Source: Arsenicicoccus dermatophilus
GTDB taxonomy: Bacteria > Actinomycetota > Actinomycetes > Actinomycetales > Dermatophilaceae
Reading direction: 5' to 3'
DNA: 64,000 nt
Assembly: GCF_022568795.1 (NCBI RefSeq)
Contig: NZ_JAKZHU010000004.1
Location: forward strand, 1-64,000
The notes under the pieces: model-generated
What the model saw: the letters and a program-made list of their open reading frames with translations, nothing else
Database searches by the model: none
What the model was told of the DNA's origin: nothing
Shown here: in pieces, positions 45,913-54,275 of the stretch
Position numbering within the stretch: position 1 is the first letter of the stretch
Layout of the letters: each line of letters opens with the position of its first letter
Translations under genes and position numbers: made by a program

Positions 45913-46580
45913 GGTGCCACCCAGGTGAATTCGTTGCCGAAGGGATCGCGCATCCAGGTGCGCGCGGGGTCAGGGTTGTCCTCGTCGCACATCGTCGCAC
46001 CCAGGAGCAGCAGGACGTCGGGTGTCTGCGCGGTGATCGCGAGGCGCATGGAGTTGAAGTCGCTCTTGGGGCGGGTCTCGCGGGCGAAGACGATGGACTC
46101 GAAGGGCGCCCCGGGGATCGGCTCGATGAACGCGATCGCCGGGTCCTCGGGCACGGGGTGCACCTTGGTGTCCAGCACCCGGCCCCACCAGGCGGCGTTG
46201 GCCTCGGGGTCGGGGGAGTCGACGACGACCTGGTACATCCGGCGCCGCTCGGACGGCCGCACCACCACGCCGAGCTCGCGCTGCTCGGGGTCGAGGGCGA
46301 TGTCCCAGGGATAGCTGTGCCGGTCGACGATCGACCCGCCCGCCTCGACGAGGGTGTCGGTGTCGGCGGCGTAGATGTCCAGGTGGACGCGTCGGTGCTG
46401 GTCGGCGCGGTGCGGCACCGGGCGGATCCACACGGTGTCGGTGGGGTCCTCGCCGAGCAGGCCGTAGCCGTCGGCGCCGTACGCGACCATGCGGAGCCCG
46501 AGCGCGCGCGACCAGAAGCGGGCGAGCTTCTCGGTGTCGCGGGCGTCGATCGTCAGGTCTACGTAGCGGGCCAGGGCCAT
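45909..46580 (-). CDS. VOC-family (glyoxalase/bleomycin-resistance-like) protein
   Basis: The 223-residue protein has two betaalphabetabetabeta modules: LTIDARDTEKLARFWSRALG in the first half and VVVDSPDPEANAAWWGRVLD in the second. Phe/Met-rich strand ends such as MRLAITAQTPDVLLLLGATM follow. Families of this fold bind metal and small molecules. The substrate is unknown. I chose the ATG at 46580; a TTG three codons earlier is the alternative. It is co-transcribed with the next leftward gene. Confidence 0.82.
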   Translation of the reverse strand: MALARYVDLTIDARDTEKLARFWSRALGLRMVAYGADGYGLLGEDPTDTVWIRPVPHRADQHRRVHLDIYAADTDTLVEAGGSIVDRHSYPWDIALDPEQRELGVVVRPSERRRMYQVVVDSPDPEANAAWWGRVLDTKVHPVPEDPAIAFIEPIPGAPFESIVFARETRPKSDFNSMRLAITAQTPDVLLLLGATMCDEDNPDPARTWMRDPFGNEFTWVAP

Positions 46581-46752
46581 GGGGCTCAACCTACAAGCCA
46601 GGTCCGCGGGTGTGGGGATGTCTGGACCGGCATACGGATGTCTGGGTGTGTCTAGTCACCGTCCGAGAACACGTGAGACGAGTCGATGCGACACGATCCA
46701 GCTGTATGACGACATCTGCGGTCGGACCTAGAGATGCGCATAGGCTCCGAGC

Positions 46753-47973
46753 GTGGACCCGATCAGGAACCCCTATGCCCCCGGTGCCGGACAGCGACCC
46801 CCCGAGCTGGCGGGGCGCGACGAGCAGCTGAAGGCCTTCGACGTGGTGCTGGAGCGGGTGTCGCGCGGACGCCCGGAGCGCTCGATCGTGCTGACCGGGC
46901 TGCGTGGCGTCGGCAAGACCGTCCTGCTCAACGCGCTGCGCTCGGCCGCGGTCCGCGCGAAGTGGGGCACCGGCAAGCTGGAGGCGCGCCCGGAGCAGCG
47001 GCTGCGGCGCCCGCTCGCCTCCGCGCTGCACACCGCGGTGCGCGAGCTCGGCCACCCGCAGGGCGAGGACGTCGACCAGGTGCTCGGCGTGATCAAGGCC
47101 TTCGCCCAGCGCGACGTCGACCCCAAGGCCAAGCTGCGCGACCGGTGGAACCCAGGCATCGAGGCGCCCGCCGTCACCGGGCGGGCAGACTCGGGCGACA
47201 TCGAGATCGACCTGGTCGAGCTGTTCACCGACTGCGCCGGGCTGGCCGCCGACGTGGGGCGCGGGATCGCGGTCTTCATCGACGAGATGCAGGACCTGCA
47301 CCCCGAGGACGTGTCCGCGCTGTGCGCCGCCTGCCACGAGCTGTCCCAGCAGGGGGCGCCGCTCATCGTGGTCGGCGCCGGGCTGCCGCACCTGCCCGCC
47401 GTGCTGTCCGCGTCGAAGTCCTACTCGGAGAGGCTGTTCCGCTACAACCGCATCGACCGGCTCTCCCGGGCCGCCGCCGACCAGGCCCTGCAGGCGCCGG
47501 CCGAGTCGGAGGACGCGGCCTTCGAGGAGGACGCGCTCGCCCAGATGTATGCCGTGACCGGCGGCTATCCCTACTTCATCCAGGCGTACGGCGCGGTCGC
47601 GTGGGACGTGGCGCCCGCCTCGCCGATCCGGGTGGAGGACGTGCGCGTCGCGGCACCCGCGGCCGAGGAGGAGCTGGCCGTCGGGTTCTTCGGGTCCCGC
47701 TACGAGCGGGCGACGCCGGCGGAGCGGGAGTACCTGCGCGCGATGGCGGACGCCGCGGTCGCCGAGCGGGAGGCGGGTCGCCCGCTCGACGAGACCGAGT
47801 CCGTGGCGACCTCGGCCGTGGCCACGCTGCTCGGCCGCAAGCCGCAGTCCTTGTCGCCCGCTCGGGACGCGTTGCTGAAGAAGGGGCTGATCTACTCCGG
47901 GGAGCGGGGGCGCATCGCGTTCACGGTGCCGCACTTCGGGAGGTATCTGCGCGCCCATGCCGGCGACGACTGA
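46753..47973 (+). CDS. AAA-type ATPase (ATP-binding protein), lies next to the transposon end
   Basis: The 406-residue protein has an N-terminal NPYAPGAGQRPPELAGRDEQ segment common in this actinobacterial family. Walker A is LTGLRGVGKTVLLNAL and Walker B is GIAVFIDEMQDLHPED. LIVVGAGLPHLPAVL is the sensor region and GGYPYFIQAYG a conserved later motif. The C-terminal winged-helix-like part is LGRKPQSLSPARDALLKKGL. Its role is unknown; relatives are annotated only as ATP-binding proteins. The GTG at 46753 gives the family-typical start. Its TGA stop is followed at once by the putative transposon end, so the gene may be the attachment locus. Confidence 0.85.
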   Translation: MDPIRNPYAPGAGQRPPELAGRDEQLKAFDVVLERVSRGRPERSIVLTGLRGVGKTVLLNALRSAAVRAKWGTGKLEARPEQRLRRPLASALHTAVRELGHPQGEDVDQVLGVIKAFAQRDVDPKAKLRDRWNPGIEAPAVTGRADSGDIEIDLVELFTDCAGLAADVGRGIAVFIDEMQDLHPEDVSALCAACHELSQQGAPLIVVGAGLPHLPAVLSASKSYSERLFRYNRIDRLSRAAADQALQAPAESEDAAFEEDALAQMYAVTGGYPYFIQAYGAVAWDVAPASPIRVEDVRVAAPAAEEELAVGFFGSRYERATPAEREYLRAMADAAVAEREAGRPLDETESVATSAVATLLGRKPQSLSPARDALLKKGLIYSGERGRIAFTVPHFGRYLRAHAGDD

Positions 47974-48100
47974 TGTTGTTGTCCGGGATCGAGTGATTCT
48001 GTCCTTTTCAGGGTGTCCGGACGAGCAATCTGTCACAGACCGCTTCTACTGACGGGTAATCCGTCACTTTGACCTCGTTGGACGAAGATTCTGTCCATCT
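47974..48100 (+). repeat. Tn7-like transposon end with four phased repeats
   Basis: The end begins TGTTGTTGTCC directly after the stop of the AAA gene. Four same-direction repeats have cores TTCTGTC (47997), ATCTGTC (48028), ATCCGTC (48059) and TTCTGTC (48089), spaced 31, 31 and 30 bp. Longer agreement is CGA-n3-A before each core. This matches the layout of TnsB-binding sites at Tn7 ends. The exact terminal base and target duplication cannot be fixed, because the other end is missing. Confidence 0.65.
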
Positions 48101-48404
48101 GGGGCCTGTCCTGAGCACGAGCCGCCACGAAGATGCAAGGACAAGTTGAGGGTTTGCGGAGTTGGCTACCCTGCGTGACGGGTGGCGTGCGTCGCGAGGC
48201 GTGCGTCACGCGGCGGCCAAGGACCCGTCACGACGGCGGGAGGGTGTCAGCGTCTGGTCGGGCAGTGCTATGTGAACACACCTCTCAATTCGCGGGGAGC
48301 GTGATCAGCCTGCGCCTTTCGCGCATCTGTTGGCCCTCAACCAGGACCTCGCGGGCCGGTGTTGACCTGCCTCAAGCCCCCACTGCAGTTGGGTCGGTCA
48401 CCGG
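48101..48404. other. non-coding stretch between transposon end and cargo
   Basis: About 300 bp with no supported gene. It contains an 8-bp inverted repeat (GCGTGACG/CGTCACGC, about 48173-48211) and a 20-base stretch (48246-48265) identical to part of hmgA at 27965-27984. Confidence 0.5.
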
Positions 48405-51400
48405 TCAGAACAGCTCTTCCCACTCGCCGAGTGCCTGCTGCCTCTGCTCCTCGATGTACTGGATGGTGGCGTCTGCAGACTCGTGGAGGGCGGCATAGCG
48501 GGCATTGCCCCGCACCTCGTGGGCCAGCTTGGTGATGGGATCGAGCTCGTCGCTCGCCCCGTGGGGGTCGATTGTCCACGACATCGGCGCCATGGCGCTG
48601 CGAACGGCGTACAGCACGCGTCGTTGGTCGCGCGGGTCGAGATGAGTCGCGGCATCGAGGACAGCGAGAGCAAGTTCGGGGTCGCGCAGAGGCCAGCTGC
48701 CCAGGCTGGAGAGGGAAGTCAGCGCGGCCGTGAAGGCCTCCCCGTCGCTGAGGGTTCGCATCCGGGTGGCGAATCCGCCCCGGATGTCCTCGGGGAGGGG
48801 GAGCGTGGCGACGTGACTGATGAACGGCGCAGCGGCGTGAGGGTCGCCGTGGAAGGCCAGGGTCATCACGTCGTCAAGGTGTTCACCAAGGTGCTGGACC
48901 AGGTCGTGGTCGAGTCCGGTCCCGTAGGGCTGGTGGTGCGCTTTGCAGATGTCGATGACACGGGCGGGATCCCGCTGGAGGAGGGCGATCGCGAGGGCGG
49001 ACAGGTGCGGGTAGCCCGGCCCGACCGCCTCCAGGAGGGCTAACACGTTGCCGAGGCCTTCCTCGTCCAGGGCGGACACCCATGCCGGCAGCTCAGGCGC
49101 AACGCTCTCGAGGGCTGCTTGCGCCCCGTCGACCGTGGGATGGGCGGAGAGGAGCCGTGCCAGCCCCCGTGAGGGTACGTCGCGGACCTCGTTCGCCAGC
49201 GCCCGGACCGCTTCGTCGCGGACGCCTGGGTCCTCGTCCCCGAGAAGCGTTTCAAGCACTTGGCCGCTGCGGGGATCAGACGTGTGCCCCCAGGTGATTG
49301 CCCGCGCTGTCTCACGACGCAGAGAGACTCGCATGTCGCCGAGGCGTGGCTCGAGCCAGTCGAAGAAGTCCGCCGCGTCGGCGGTGAGCCACGCGTTCAT
49401 CAGACTGGCTGCCCCAGCGTCGAGGTAAGGGTGCTCGCACTCCGCCAGCGCCCTGGTCAGGTCAGCAGCCTGAGTTGCGGGGGCTGTGGTGGCGACATGT
49501 ACCCAGAGCGGGAACGCCTGGACATGGCCAGCTCCGGCAGCCGCGGCGATGTCCTGCGCCGCGACGCTCAGAGTCTGGATCCCCTTCGCGCTGCCCAGCT
49601 CGAGGAGAGCCTTTGATGCGGCTTGCACCGCCTGGTCTGAGGCCTTCCGTAGGGCCTGCAGCTCTTCCTTGATGGTTGGGCGGGCGCGTTCCTCGGCGAT
49701 GAACTCCTCGAGGGTTGGCAGGGGCATGCCTCGCCGGGACTGGAGACGGCGGTCGTGCAGGAGGTTGTTTCCCCTGAGCAAAACCTCAGCCCAGTCGTCG
49801 CCGCAGATGTTGTCGAGCTGCGTGGCGATCTCCAGGGCCCGCAGACCCACGACAGGGGTGCCTGACCATCCGACGACTGCGGCGAGGTCGCGGCGAGCGA
49901 GCCGACGTATGGCCGGGCTCGTGCCTTCGGAGAGGAGAGCCGCTACCAGGTCGAGGGTCGCATGGTCGTCGTCTTGCCAGGCAGCCTCGTAGTGGCGGGC
50001 GGCATCCACGTCGTCGAAGTCGTCGCCTTGTGTCGCGCGGCGGGCGCTCTCCACCAGGATCTTGACCAGCTGGGTGGCGGCCAGGGGCGGCATGCGGCCG
50101 ATGGTGTCCTTGGCCATGGCCCGGATCTCGTCTCGGGCCTCGCGCGTCTGCGAGGGCGAGACGAGCCTTGTTCCCCACACGACGCGCATCTCGTCGACCA
50201 GCTCGGAGTACCGCTCTGTCTTGGACATCAGGGCCTTGCACAAGGGCAGCAGCAGCTGCAGGTGCTCGGGTGCTGTGGTGGCTGCGGTCCGCCGGACCCA
50301 GGCCGCTACCGGCTGCGGGTCACGCGTGCCCCCGCTCGGGGTGCTGGGTCTGCCGAGCTGGTCGACCATCGTGTTGATGACAGATTCAGCGCCGGTGCTC
50401 TGCATCCGGGGATGCGTCGCGACGCGCCACGCCGCGTCGAGGACTCGCTGAAGCAGGCTGCTCTCCGTGGCGGCGCACCGGCACAGGAGTGAAACGGCAG
50501 AGGTTGCGACAACCAGGGCATCCGGCTCGGCGAACAGGTGCGCGATCTCGTCACCACCTTGCTCGTCCGTGGTCGACGCGGCCTGCAGGGCGCGATCGAT
50601 GAGCTCGAGCAGGGAGTCCGCGAGCCTGCGAGGCTGCATCTGGGGCAGCGCGTCGAGCTTGGTGAGTACCTCGGCGGTGTCCCACCACCCCTCTGCGCGC
50701 AGGTGATCGGGCACGGTAGACCAGATCGCGTCGAGGGCTCCGTCCGTGCCCTGCTCGCGCAGGCGCCAGTCCAGAGCGCACAGGCTGACGAAGACAGGCC
50801 ATCCGCCGATCGGACCAAGCTCTTCCCACAGGGTTCGGACGAAGCCTGGGGCGTCGAATCTCGCCTCTAGCTCCAGGGCGTAGTCGCCTACGATCTCGGG
50901 CACGACCTCGAGGCGGTCATTGACGCGCTCGAGCAGCCCGCTGGCCTCGAGCTCGGCAAGCAACGCGACGCGCAGGCTACGTCCGACGTCCGCGAAATCG
51001 AGAGCAGCCTCGGCCGCGACCTTCAGATCCGTGCGCGCCGTGCTCAGGGCGTGCAGGGCTGCCAGCAGTCGCTGGACCTGCGGACGGGAAACTCCGTCCA
51101 CGACGGGGAGCCAAGCCTCGAAGTGACGCGAGACCACCCTGTCGCGCAGGTCTTCCTGAACGGCCAGCGCTCCGGCGAGCTTTCCCTGGCGGAACAGGTC
51201 GATGGCGTGAACCGGGAGGTAGGGCTCTTTGCGAGCCTGCTGTATGAGCCATCTACGGAAGGCAGTTGGCGCCCCGTAGTCCGAGCCGGCCAGCATCGCG
51301 TCGACCAGTCTCCGGGACTGCGCCTGCTGGAGGCGTTGCAGGGGCACGATGACCCAGGAGACCGCACCACCCGTGTTGGCGGTGACAGACCTGCGCAACT

Positions 51401-52385
51401 GGTCGACGGCCTGCGGGCGCGCGCTCATCAGCAGTCGTAGACCTGGATGGGTCAGTGCCTGGTTGACCAGCTGCTCCACCACGTGAGGGTGGCGGTGTGC
51501 GTCATCGACGTAGACGACGCATGGCTCGTCCAAGGCCGACAGGACGTACCCGTTGAGGGTGTCCACGCTTTCGACGACCCAGATGGGCAGATTGGGCTGG
51601 GCGGCGGTGATGCGGAGCAGGGCTTCGGTGCACAGACGGGTCTTTCCTCGACCTCCAGGGGCCGACACGAGGAGAGCGCTCCTGCCCTGGGAGCCAAGAG
51701 CCCACTGCTCGATCTGTTCCACCTCGGCGGCGCGCCCGATATGCACTCCGGCATGCTGGCTGGGATCAGTCAGAATCCGGCGATTCGCGTACTCGTCGAG
51801 GCGGGTGAGGCCGAACGTCGCCCCAGACAGAAGCCGCTCGATGTCCTCAGCGACGCGAGTCTGGGATGCCAGGACCAGGTCCACCTGCGAGATGAGGGCC
51901 GCTGACTCCTGGAGCAGGCGTGTGGCCGCTTCGTTCTGAAACCGGGGGCTCGACTTCATGAACTCGGCGAGCTTGTCCACCGCGTGCTTAAGGAGCAGGT
52001 CGAAGGCCTGCTGTGCGGCTTCACCACCGAGGCTGCGTCGCCGAGCAGCGCCGGCGCGAGCCGCAGAACGGTGAAAGTCTTCAGGGTCCACGACCGCGTC
52101 CAGCGCGTGTGCGTGTCCCATCCGTTCGAGCACCGCGGCTACCTCCAGGCAGGCTGCCTCCCAGTCGTTGGCCTGGATGCTCGCGAACTCGCTCTCGCGG
52201 AGACCCTCCAGGTCCTTGCTGATCTGGTGGTGGAACGGGGTGGTCCGCAGTCGCCCGCGGAACCCCAGGGTCGAGCCGGCTCCCATGACGTCAGCAATGG
52301 CATCTGCGCTGTCGCTGTGACCGGTCGCGCGCAGAGCGAGCTTCGCCATCGTCGCGACCAGCGTCAGTGTCGTCGCGTCAGGCAT
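48405..52385 (-). CDS. large STAND-like NTPase with alpha-solenoid C-terminus (transposon cargo, putative defence protein)
   Basis: The protein has about 1326 residues. Residues 1-200 are helical with no recognised effector motif. The NTPase core has Walker A LLVSAPGGRGKTRL (Lys near 248), Walker B CVVYVDDAH (Asp near 294-295) and sensor-like LRLLMSARPQAV. From about 400 on it is helical and repetitive; a HEAT-like stretch near 1000-1070 contains VSLRRETARAITWGHTSDP and DEDPGVRDEAVRALANEVRD. Helical head, P-loop core and long solenoid sensor match the plan of STAND antiphage proteins, but no specific family is proven. The ATG at 52385 and a GTG three codons earlier are both possible. A small Cys-rich protein gene lies 75 bases upstream. 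Confidence 0.75.
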   Translation of the reverse strand: MPDATTLTLVATMAKLALRATGHSDSADAIADVMGAGSTLGFRGRLRTTPFHHQISKDLEGLRESEFASIQANDWEAACLEVAAVLERMGHAHALDAVVDPEDFHRSAARAGAARRRSLGGEAAQQAFDLLLKHAVDKLAEFMKSSPRFQNEAATRLLQESAALISQVDLVLASQTRVAEDIERLLSGATFGLTRLDEYANRRILTDPSQHAGVHIGRAAEVEQIEQWALGSQGRSALLVSAPGGRGKTRLCTEALLRITAAQPNLPIWVVESVDTLNGYVLSALDEPCVVYVDDAHRHPHVVEQLVNQALTHPGLRLLMSARPQAVDQLRRSVTANTGGAVSWVIVPLQRLQQAQSRRLVDAMLAGSDYGAPTAFRRWLIQQARKEPYLPVHAIDLFRQGKLAGALAVQEDLRDRVVSRHFEAWLPVVDGVSRPQVQRLLAALHALSTARTDLKVAAEAALDFADVGRSLRVALLAELEASGLLERVNDRLEVVPEIVGDYALELEARFDAPGFVRTLWEELGPIGGWPVFVSLCALDWRLREQGTDGALDAIWSTVPDHLRAEGWWDTAEVLTKLDALPQMQPRRLADSLLELIDRALQAASTTDEQGGDEIAHLFAEPDALVVATSAVSLLCRCAATESSLLQRVLDAAWRVATHPRMQSTGAESVINTMVDQLGRPSTPSGGTRDPQPVAAWVRRTAATTAPEHLQLLLPLCKALMSKTERYSELVDEMRVVWGTRLVSPSQTREARDEIRAMAKDTIGRMPPLAATQLVKILVESARRATQGDDFDDVDAARHYEAAWQDDDHATLDLVAALLSEGTSPAIRRLARRDLAAVVGWSGTPVVGLRALEIATQLDNICGDDWAEVLLRGNNLLHDRRLQSRRGMPLPTLEEFIAEERARPTIKEELQALRKASDQAVQAASKALLELGSAKGIQTLSVAAQDIAAAAGAGHVQAFPLWVHVATTAPATQAADLTRALAECEHPYLDAGAASLMNAWLTADAADFFDWLEPRLGDMRVSLRRETARAITWGHTSDPRSGQVLETLLGDEDPGVRDEAVRALANEVRDVPSRGLARLLSAHPTVDGAQAALESVAPELPAWVSALDEEGLGNVLALLEAVGPGYPHLSALAIALLQRDPARVIDICKAHHQPYGTGLDHDLVQHLGEHLDDVMTLAFHGDPHAAAPFISHVATLPLPEDIRGGFATRMRTLSDGEAFTAALTSLSSLGSWPLRDPELALAVLDAATHLDPRDQRRVLYAVRSAMAPMSWTIDPHGASDELDPITKLAHEVRGNARYAALHESADATIQYIEEQRQQALGEWEELF

Positions 52386-52460
52386 GGGTCCCACCCGGTG
52401 CCCGAGCCGGAGCCGTTGGCGCCTTGGAGCTGTGGGACGACGCCTTCGCTGCGGTCCGGC

Positions 52461-52817
52461 TCATTCGTCGTCGGCCCGAGACCGAGCGTTGGGCCCGCTG
52501 GGGAAGCGGCGCAGGGCCCAACGGGTGTGGGAGATGCGGGAGGCGAACGCTCGACGCTGGGCCGTGCTGGTGCTGGGGTCGTCCACGACGGCCGACAGGG
52601 TGTCGAGGTCTCTCTGCAGGCGCTTCTGGATGCGGGCAGTGTCCACTCGGCACTGGGTGCAGCAGTACAGCGGCTGACGACCCCCTTGGGGGCTCCATGA
52701 GCAGGTGTTGGTGCACGTGGGGTTGAGACACCGCATCACGGTGGGTGGTGCGGGGCTGCGGCGAAGGGCAGCAGGGGCGGCGACCGTGAGGGCGGCTGTC
52801 TCGGGCTGCTTCTTCAT
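52461..52817 (-). CDS. small Cys-rich (zinc-finger-like) protein, transposon cargo
   Basis: The 118-residue protein has a Cys cluster at about 30-56 (MRCLNPTCTNTCSW and LYCCTQCRVDT) that looks like a treble-clef or zinc-ribbon site. A basic helical C-terminus follows (RIQKRLQRDLDTL). It precedes the NTPase gene on the same strand, and a palindromic operator lies 57 bases before its ATG. It could be a DNA-binding regulator of the cargo or a partner of the NTPase. Both ideas rest on context. No family name is certain. Confidence 0.65.
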   Translation of the reverse strand: MKKQPETAALTVAAPAALRRSPAPPTVMRCLNPTCTNTCSWSPQGGRQPLYCCTQCRVDTARIQKRLQRDLDTLSAVVDDPSTSTAQRRAFASRISHTRWALRRFPSGPNARSRADDE

Positions 52818-52873
52818 CGACTCTCCCAGGGCGGCATGTATGCCGGTGTTATGGATTCTTTGAGGAGATACGA

Positions 52874-52922
52874 ATGTATACCCCTATACATCATTCCTTG
52901 CCTACCCCTATACATCATTCCT
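52874..52922. promoter_or_regulatory. operator: AT-rich palindrome plus 20-bp direct repeats
   Basis: ATGTATA-CCCC-TATACAT is a perfect 7-bp inverted repeat at 52874-52891. It overlaps the first of two copies of TACCCCTATACATCATTCCT (52879 and 52903, 24 bp apart). The AT-rich block stands out from its GC-rich surroundings and lies upstream of the leftward cargo genes, so it probably binds a repressor. Confidence 0.65.
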
Positions 52923-53220
52923 GCGGTGGTTGACCCCTTCCCTCGTGGTTGAAACCGGCGCCGTGGGGGCCTTCGACCGCCAGAGGAGCTGCTGGGCGGG
53001 CGCATGCCGTACGGGCCCAGGGGTGGTTCTGAAGAGACGTTCGGTCATATGCTGCGAGAGCCCCTGCCGCCACCGCCGGGTCGACCGGTGCCAGGCAGGT
53101 CAAGGGGGCCCAGCGCGCCGCGGGTTCGGATCCGACGGCCACGACAGAGAGGTGAGCGCCAGCAGCCAGGGCACAGGAGGGCGTCACTGGGAGCCCGTCG
53201 ACCAACCCCAGACATGCGCA

Positions 53221-53242
53221 GAGCCGGGCGGCAACCCGGCTC
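53221..53242. terminator. small hairpin before tnsA
   Basis: GAGCCGGG-CGGCAA-CCCGGCTC is a perfect 8-bp stem about 130 bases before tnsA. It could be a terminator or attenuator that shields the transposition operon. Confidence 0.4.
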
Positions 53243-53369
53243 GTGCGTGGTCCAAGCGCTCTGAGAAGCGCTCAGCAGTCTCATCCCCTGTGCGAGGAGT
53301 TCTTCGTATGCCATCTTGGCGGCCTGTCGTGGCGTCTGTCAACGCCCGACGACCCTGGTCGGAGCGTCG

Positions 53370-54275
53370 GTGAACGCCCCGGACCGGGCGGTCTCGCATC
53401 GTCGCGGGACGCGGGTGACATATCTGCCTGCCCTGCAGGGCCCCCGAGCCCCGTGGGAGCAGGTGCTGGCGCTGTCGCAGGACTGCGTCGCTCTCGAGAA
53501 GGTGGGTGCGGCCGCGTGGGTGTCGACCCGTTGCCTGCCCGAAGATGGCCGTGACCCTGCCGTACACCAGCACGAAGCCCGCACCCTGGCCGAGTGCCGG
53601 GTCAGCGCCCTGGCGAGCGTGCGCCGGCCTGCGTCGTACCAGGGGATGACCAACTCCATCGGCCGGATGTGCCTGCCCAGTCTCCACGTGGACGGGCATG
53701 CGGGGTGGTATGAGTCCCGCAACGAGCAGGACAACTACCGTGACCTGCTGCTGGCTCGCCCGGTGGTGGACATGTCCACGCAGGCGATGCGCCTGGAGTG
53801 GGCGTTGCCCGGCGGCGTCCGCTCTCACGTCCCCGATGCCCTACTGCGGTCCCGGGACGGTCGGATCACTCTGGTGGACGTCACCCGCCGCGCCCGGTTG
53901 GAAGACCCACGGTTGGTGGCCGTGCTGGTGCTGACGCGCGCCACGGCGGACGCGTTGGGCTGGCGGTACGAGGTGCGTACGGAGCTGACCCCCCAGCGCC
54001 GCCGCAACGTGTCCTTCGTCTACTCCCACCGCCACGTCCCAGACCACCTGCCTGCGGACTGGGCGGCCCGGATCCAGGGGCTGGGCTCCACCACGCAGCT
54101 GCGCGGCGCTGCCGTCGCGCTGGGCACCCGCACGGCCCCGGCGTACGCCGCCGTGTTCCACCTCGTGGCTCGACGCCACCTGTTCCTCGACCTTGACAGC
54201 CCCCTGACGGCGGATGCCCCCGTGAGCACCCGCCCCTTCCCTCCGAGGAGGACCCAATGCCTGCCGGCACATTGA
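53370..54275 (+). CDS. tnsA: TnsA-like transposon endonuclease
   Basis: In Tn7, TnsA cuts the 5' ends of the element and works with TnsB. This 301-residue protein fits that slot before tnsB. A PD-(D/E)XK-like core is visible: Glu in GWYESRNEQDNYRDLL (E115, E119), Asp in RSHVPDALLRSRDG (D156) and TLVDVTRRARLED (D170). The usual Lys after the last acidic residue is Thr here, with Arg two positions later. The C-terminal half (about 200-301) includes FVYSHRHVPDHLPADWAARI. The GTG at 53370 has GGAG five bases before it; the frame opens earlier at a TTG (53316). The end overlaps tnsB by 19 bases. Confidence 0.75.
   Translation: MNAPDRAVSHRRGTRVTYLPALQGPRAPWEQVLALSQDCVALEKVGAAAWVSTRCLPEDGRDPAVHQHEARTLAECRVSALASVRRPASYQGMTNSIGRMCLPSLHVDGHAGWYESRNEQDNYRDLLLARPVVDMSTQAMRLEWALPGGVRSHVPDALLRSRDGRITLVDVTRRARLEDPRLVAVLVLTRATADALGWRYEVRTELTPQRRRNVSFVYSHRHVPDHLPADWAARIQGLGSTTQLRGAAVALGTRTAPAYAAVFHLVARRHLFLDLDSPLTADAPVSTRPFPPRRTQCLPAH

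Larger units (their letters stand above)
52818..53369. other. divergent control region between cargo and tnsA
   Basis: About 550 bp without a supported gene; short frames on both strands lack ribosome sites. It holds the operator and direct repeats at 52874-52922 and the hairpin at 53221-53242. Confidence 0.5.

Noticed and set aside
53184-53828. A 214-codon reverse frame opposite tnsA
   Set aside because: It is antisense to the tnsA frame, which has a ribosome site, nuclease-like residues and translational overlap with tnsB.
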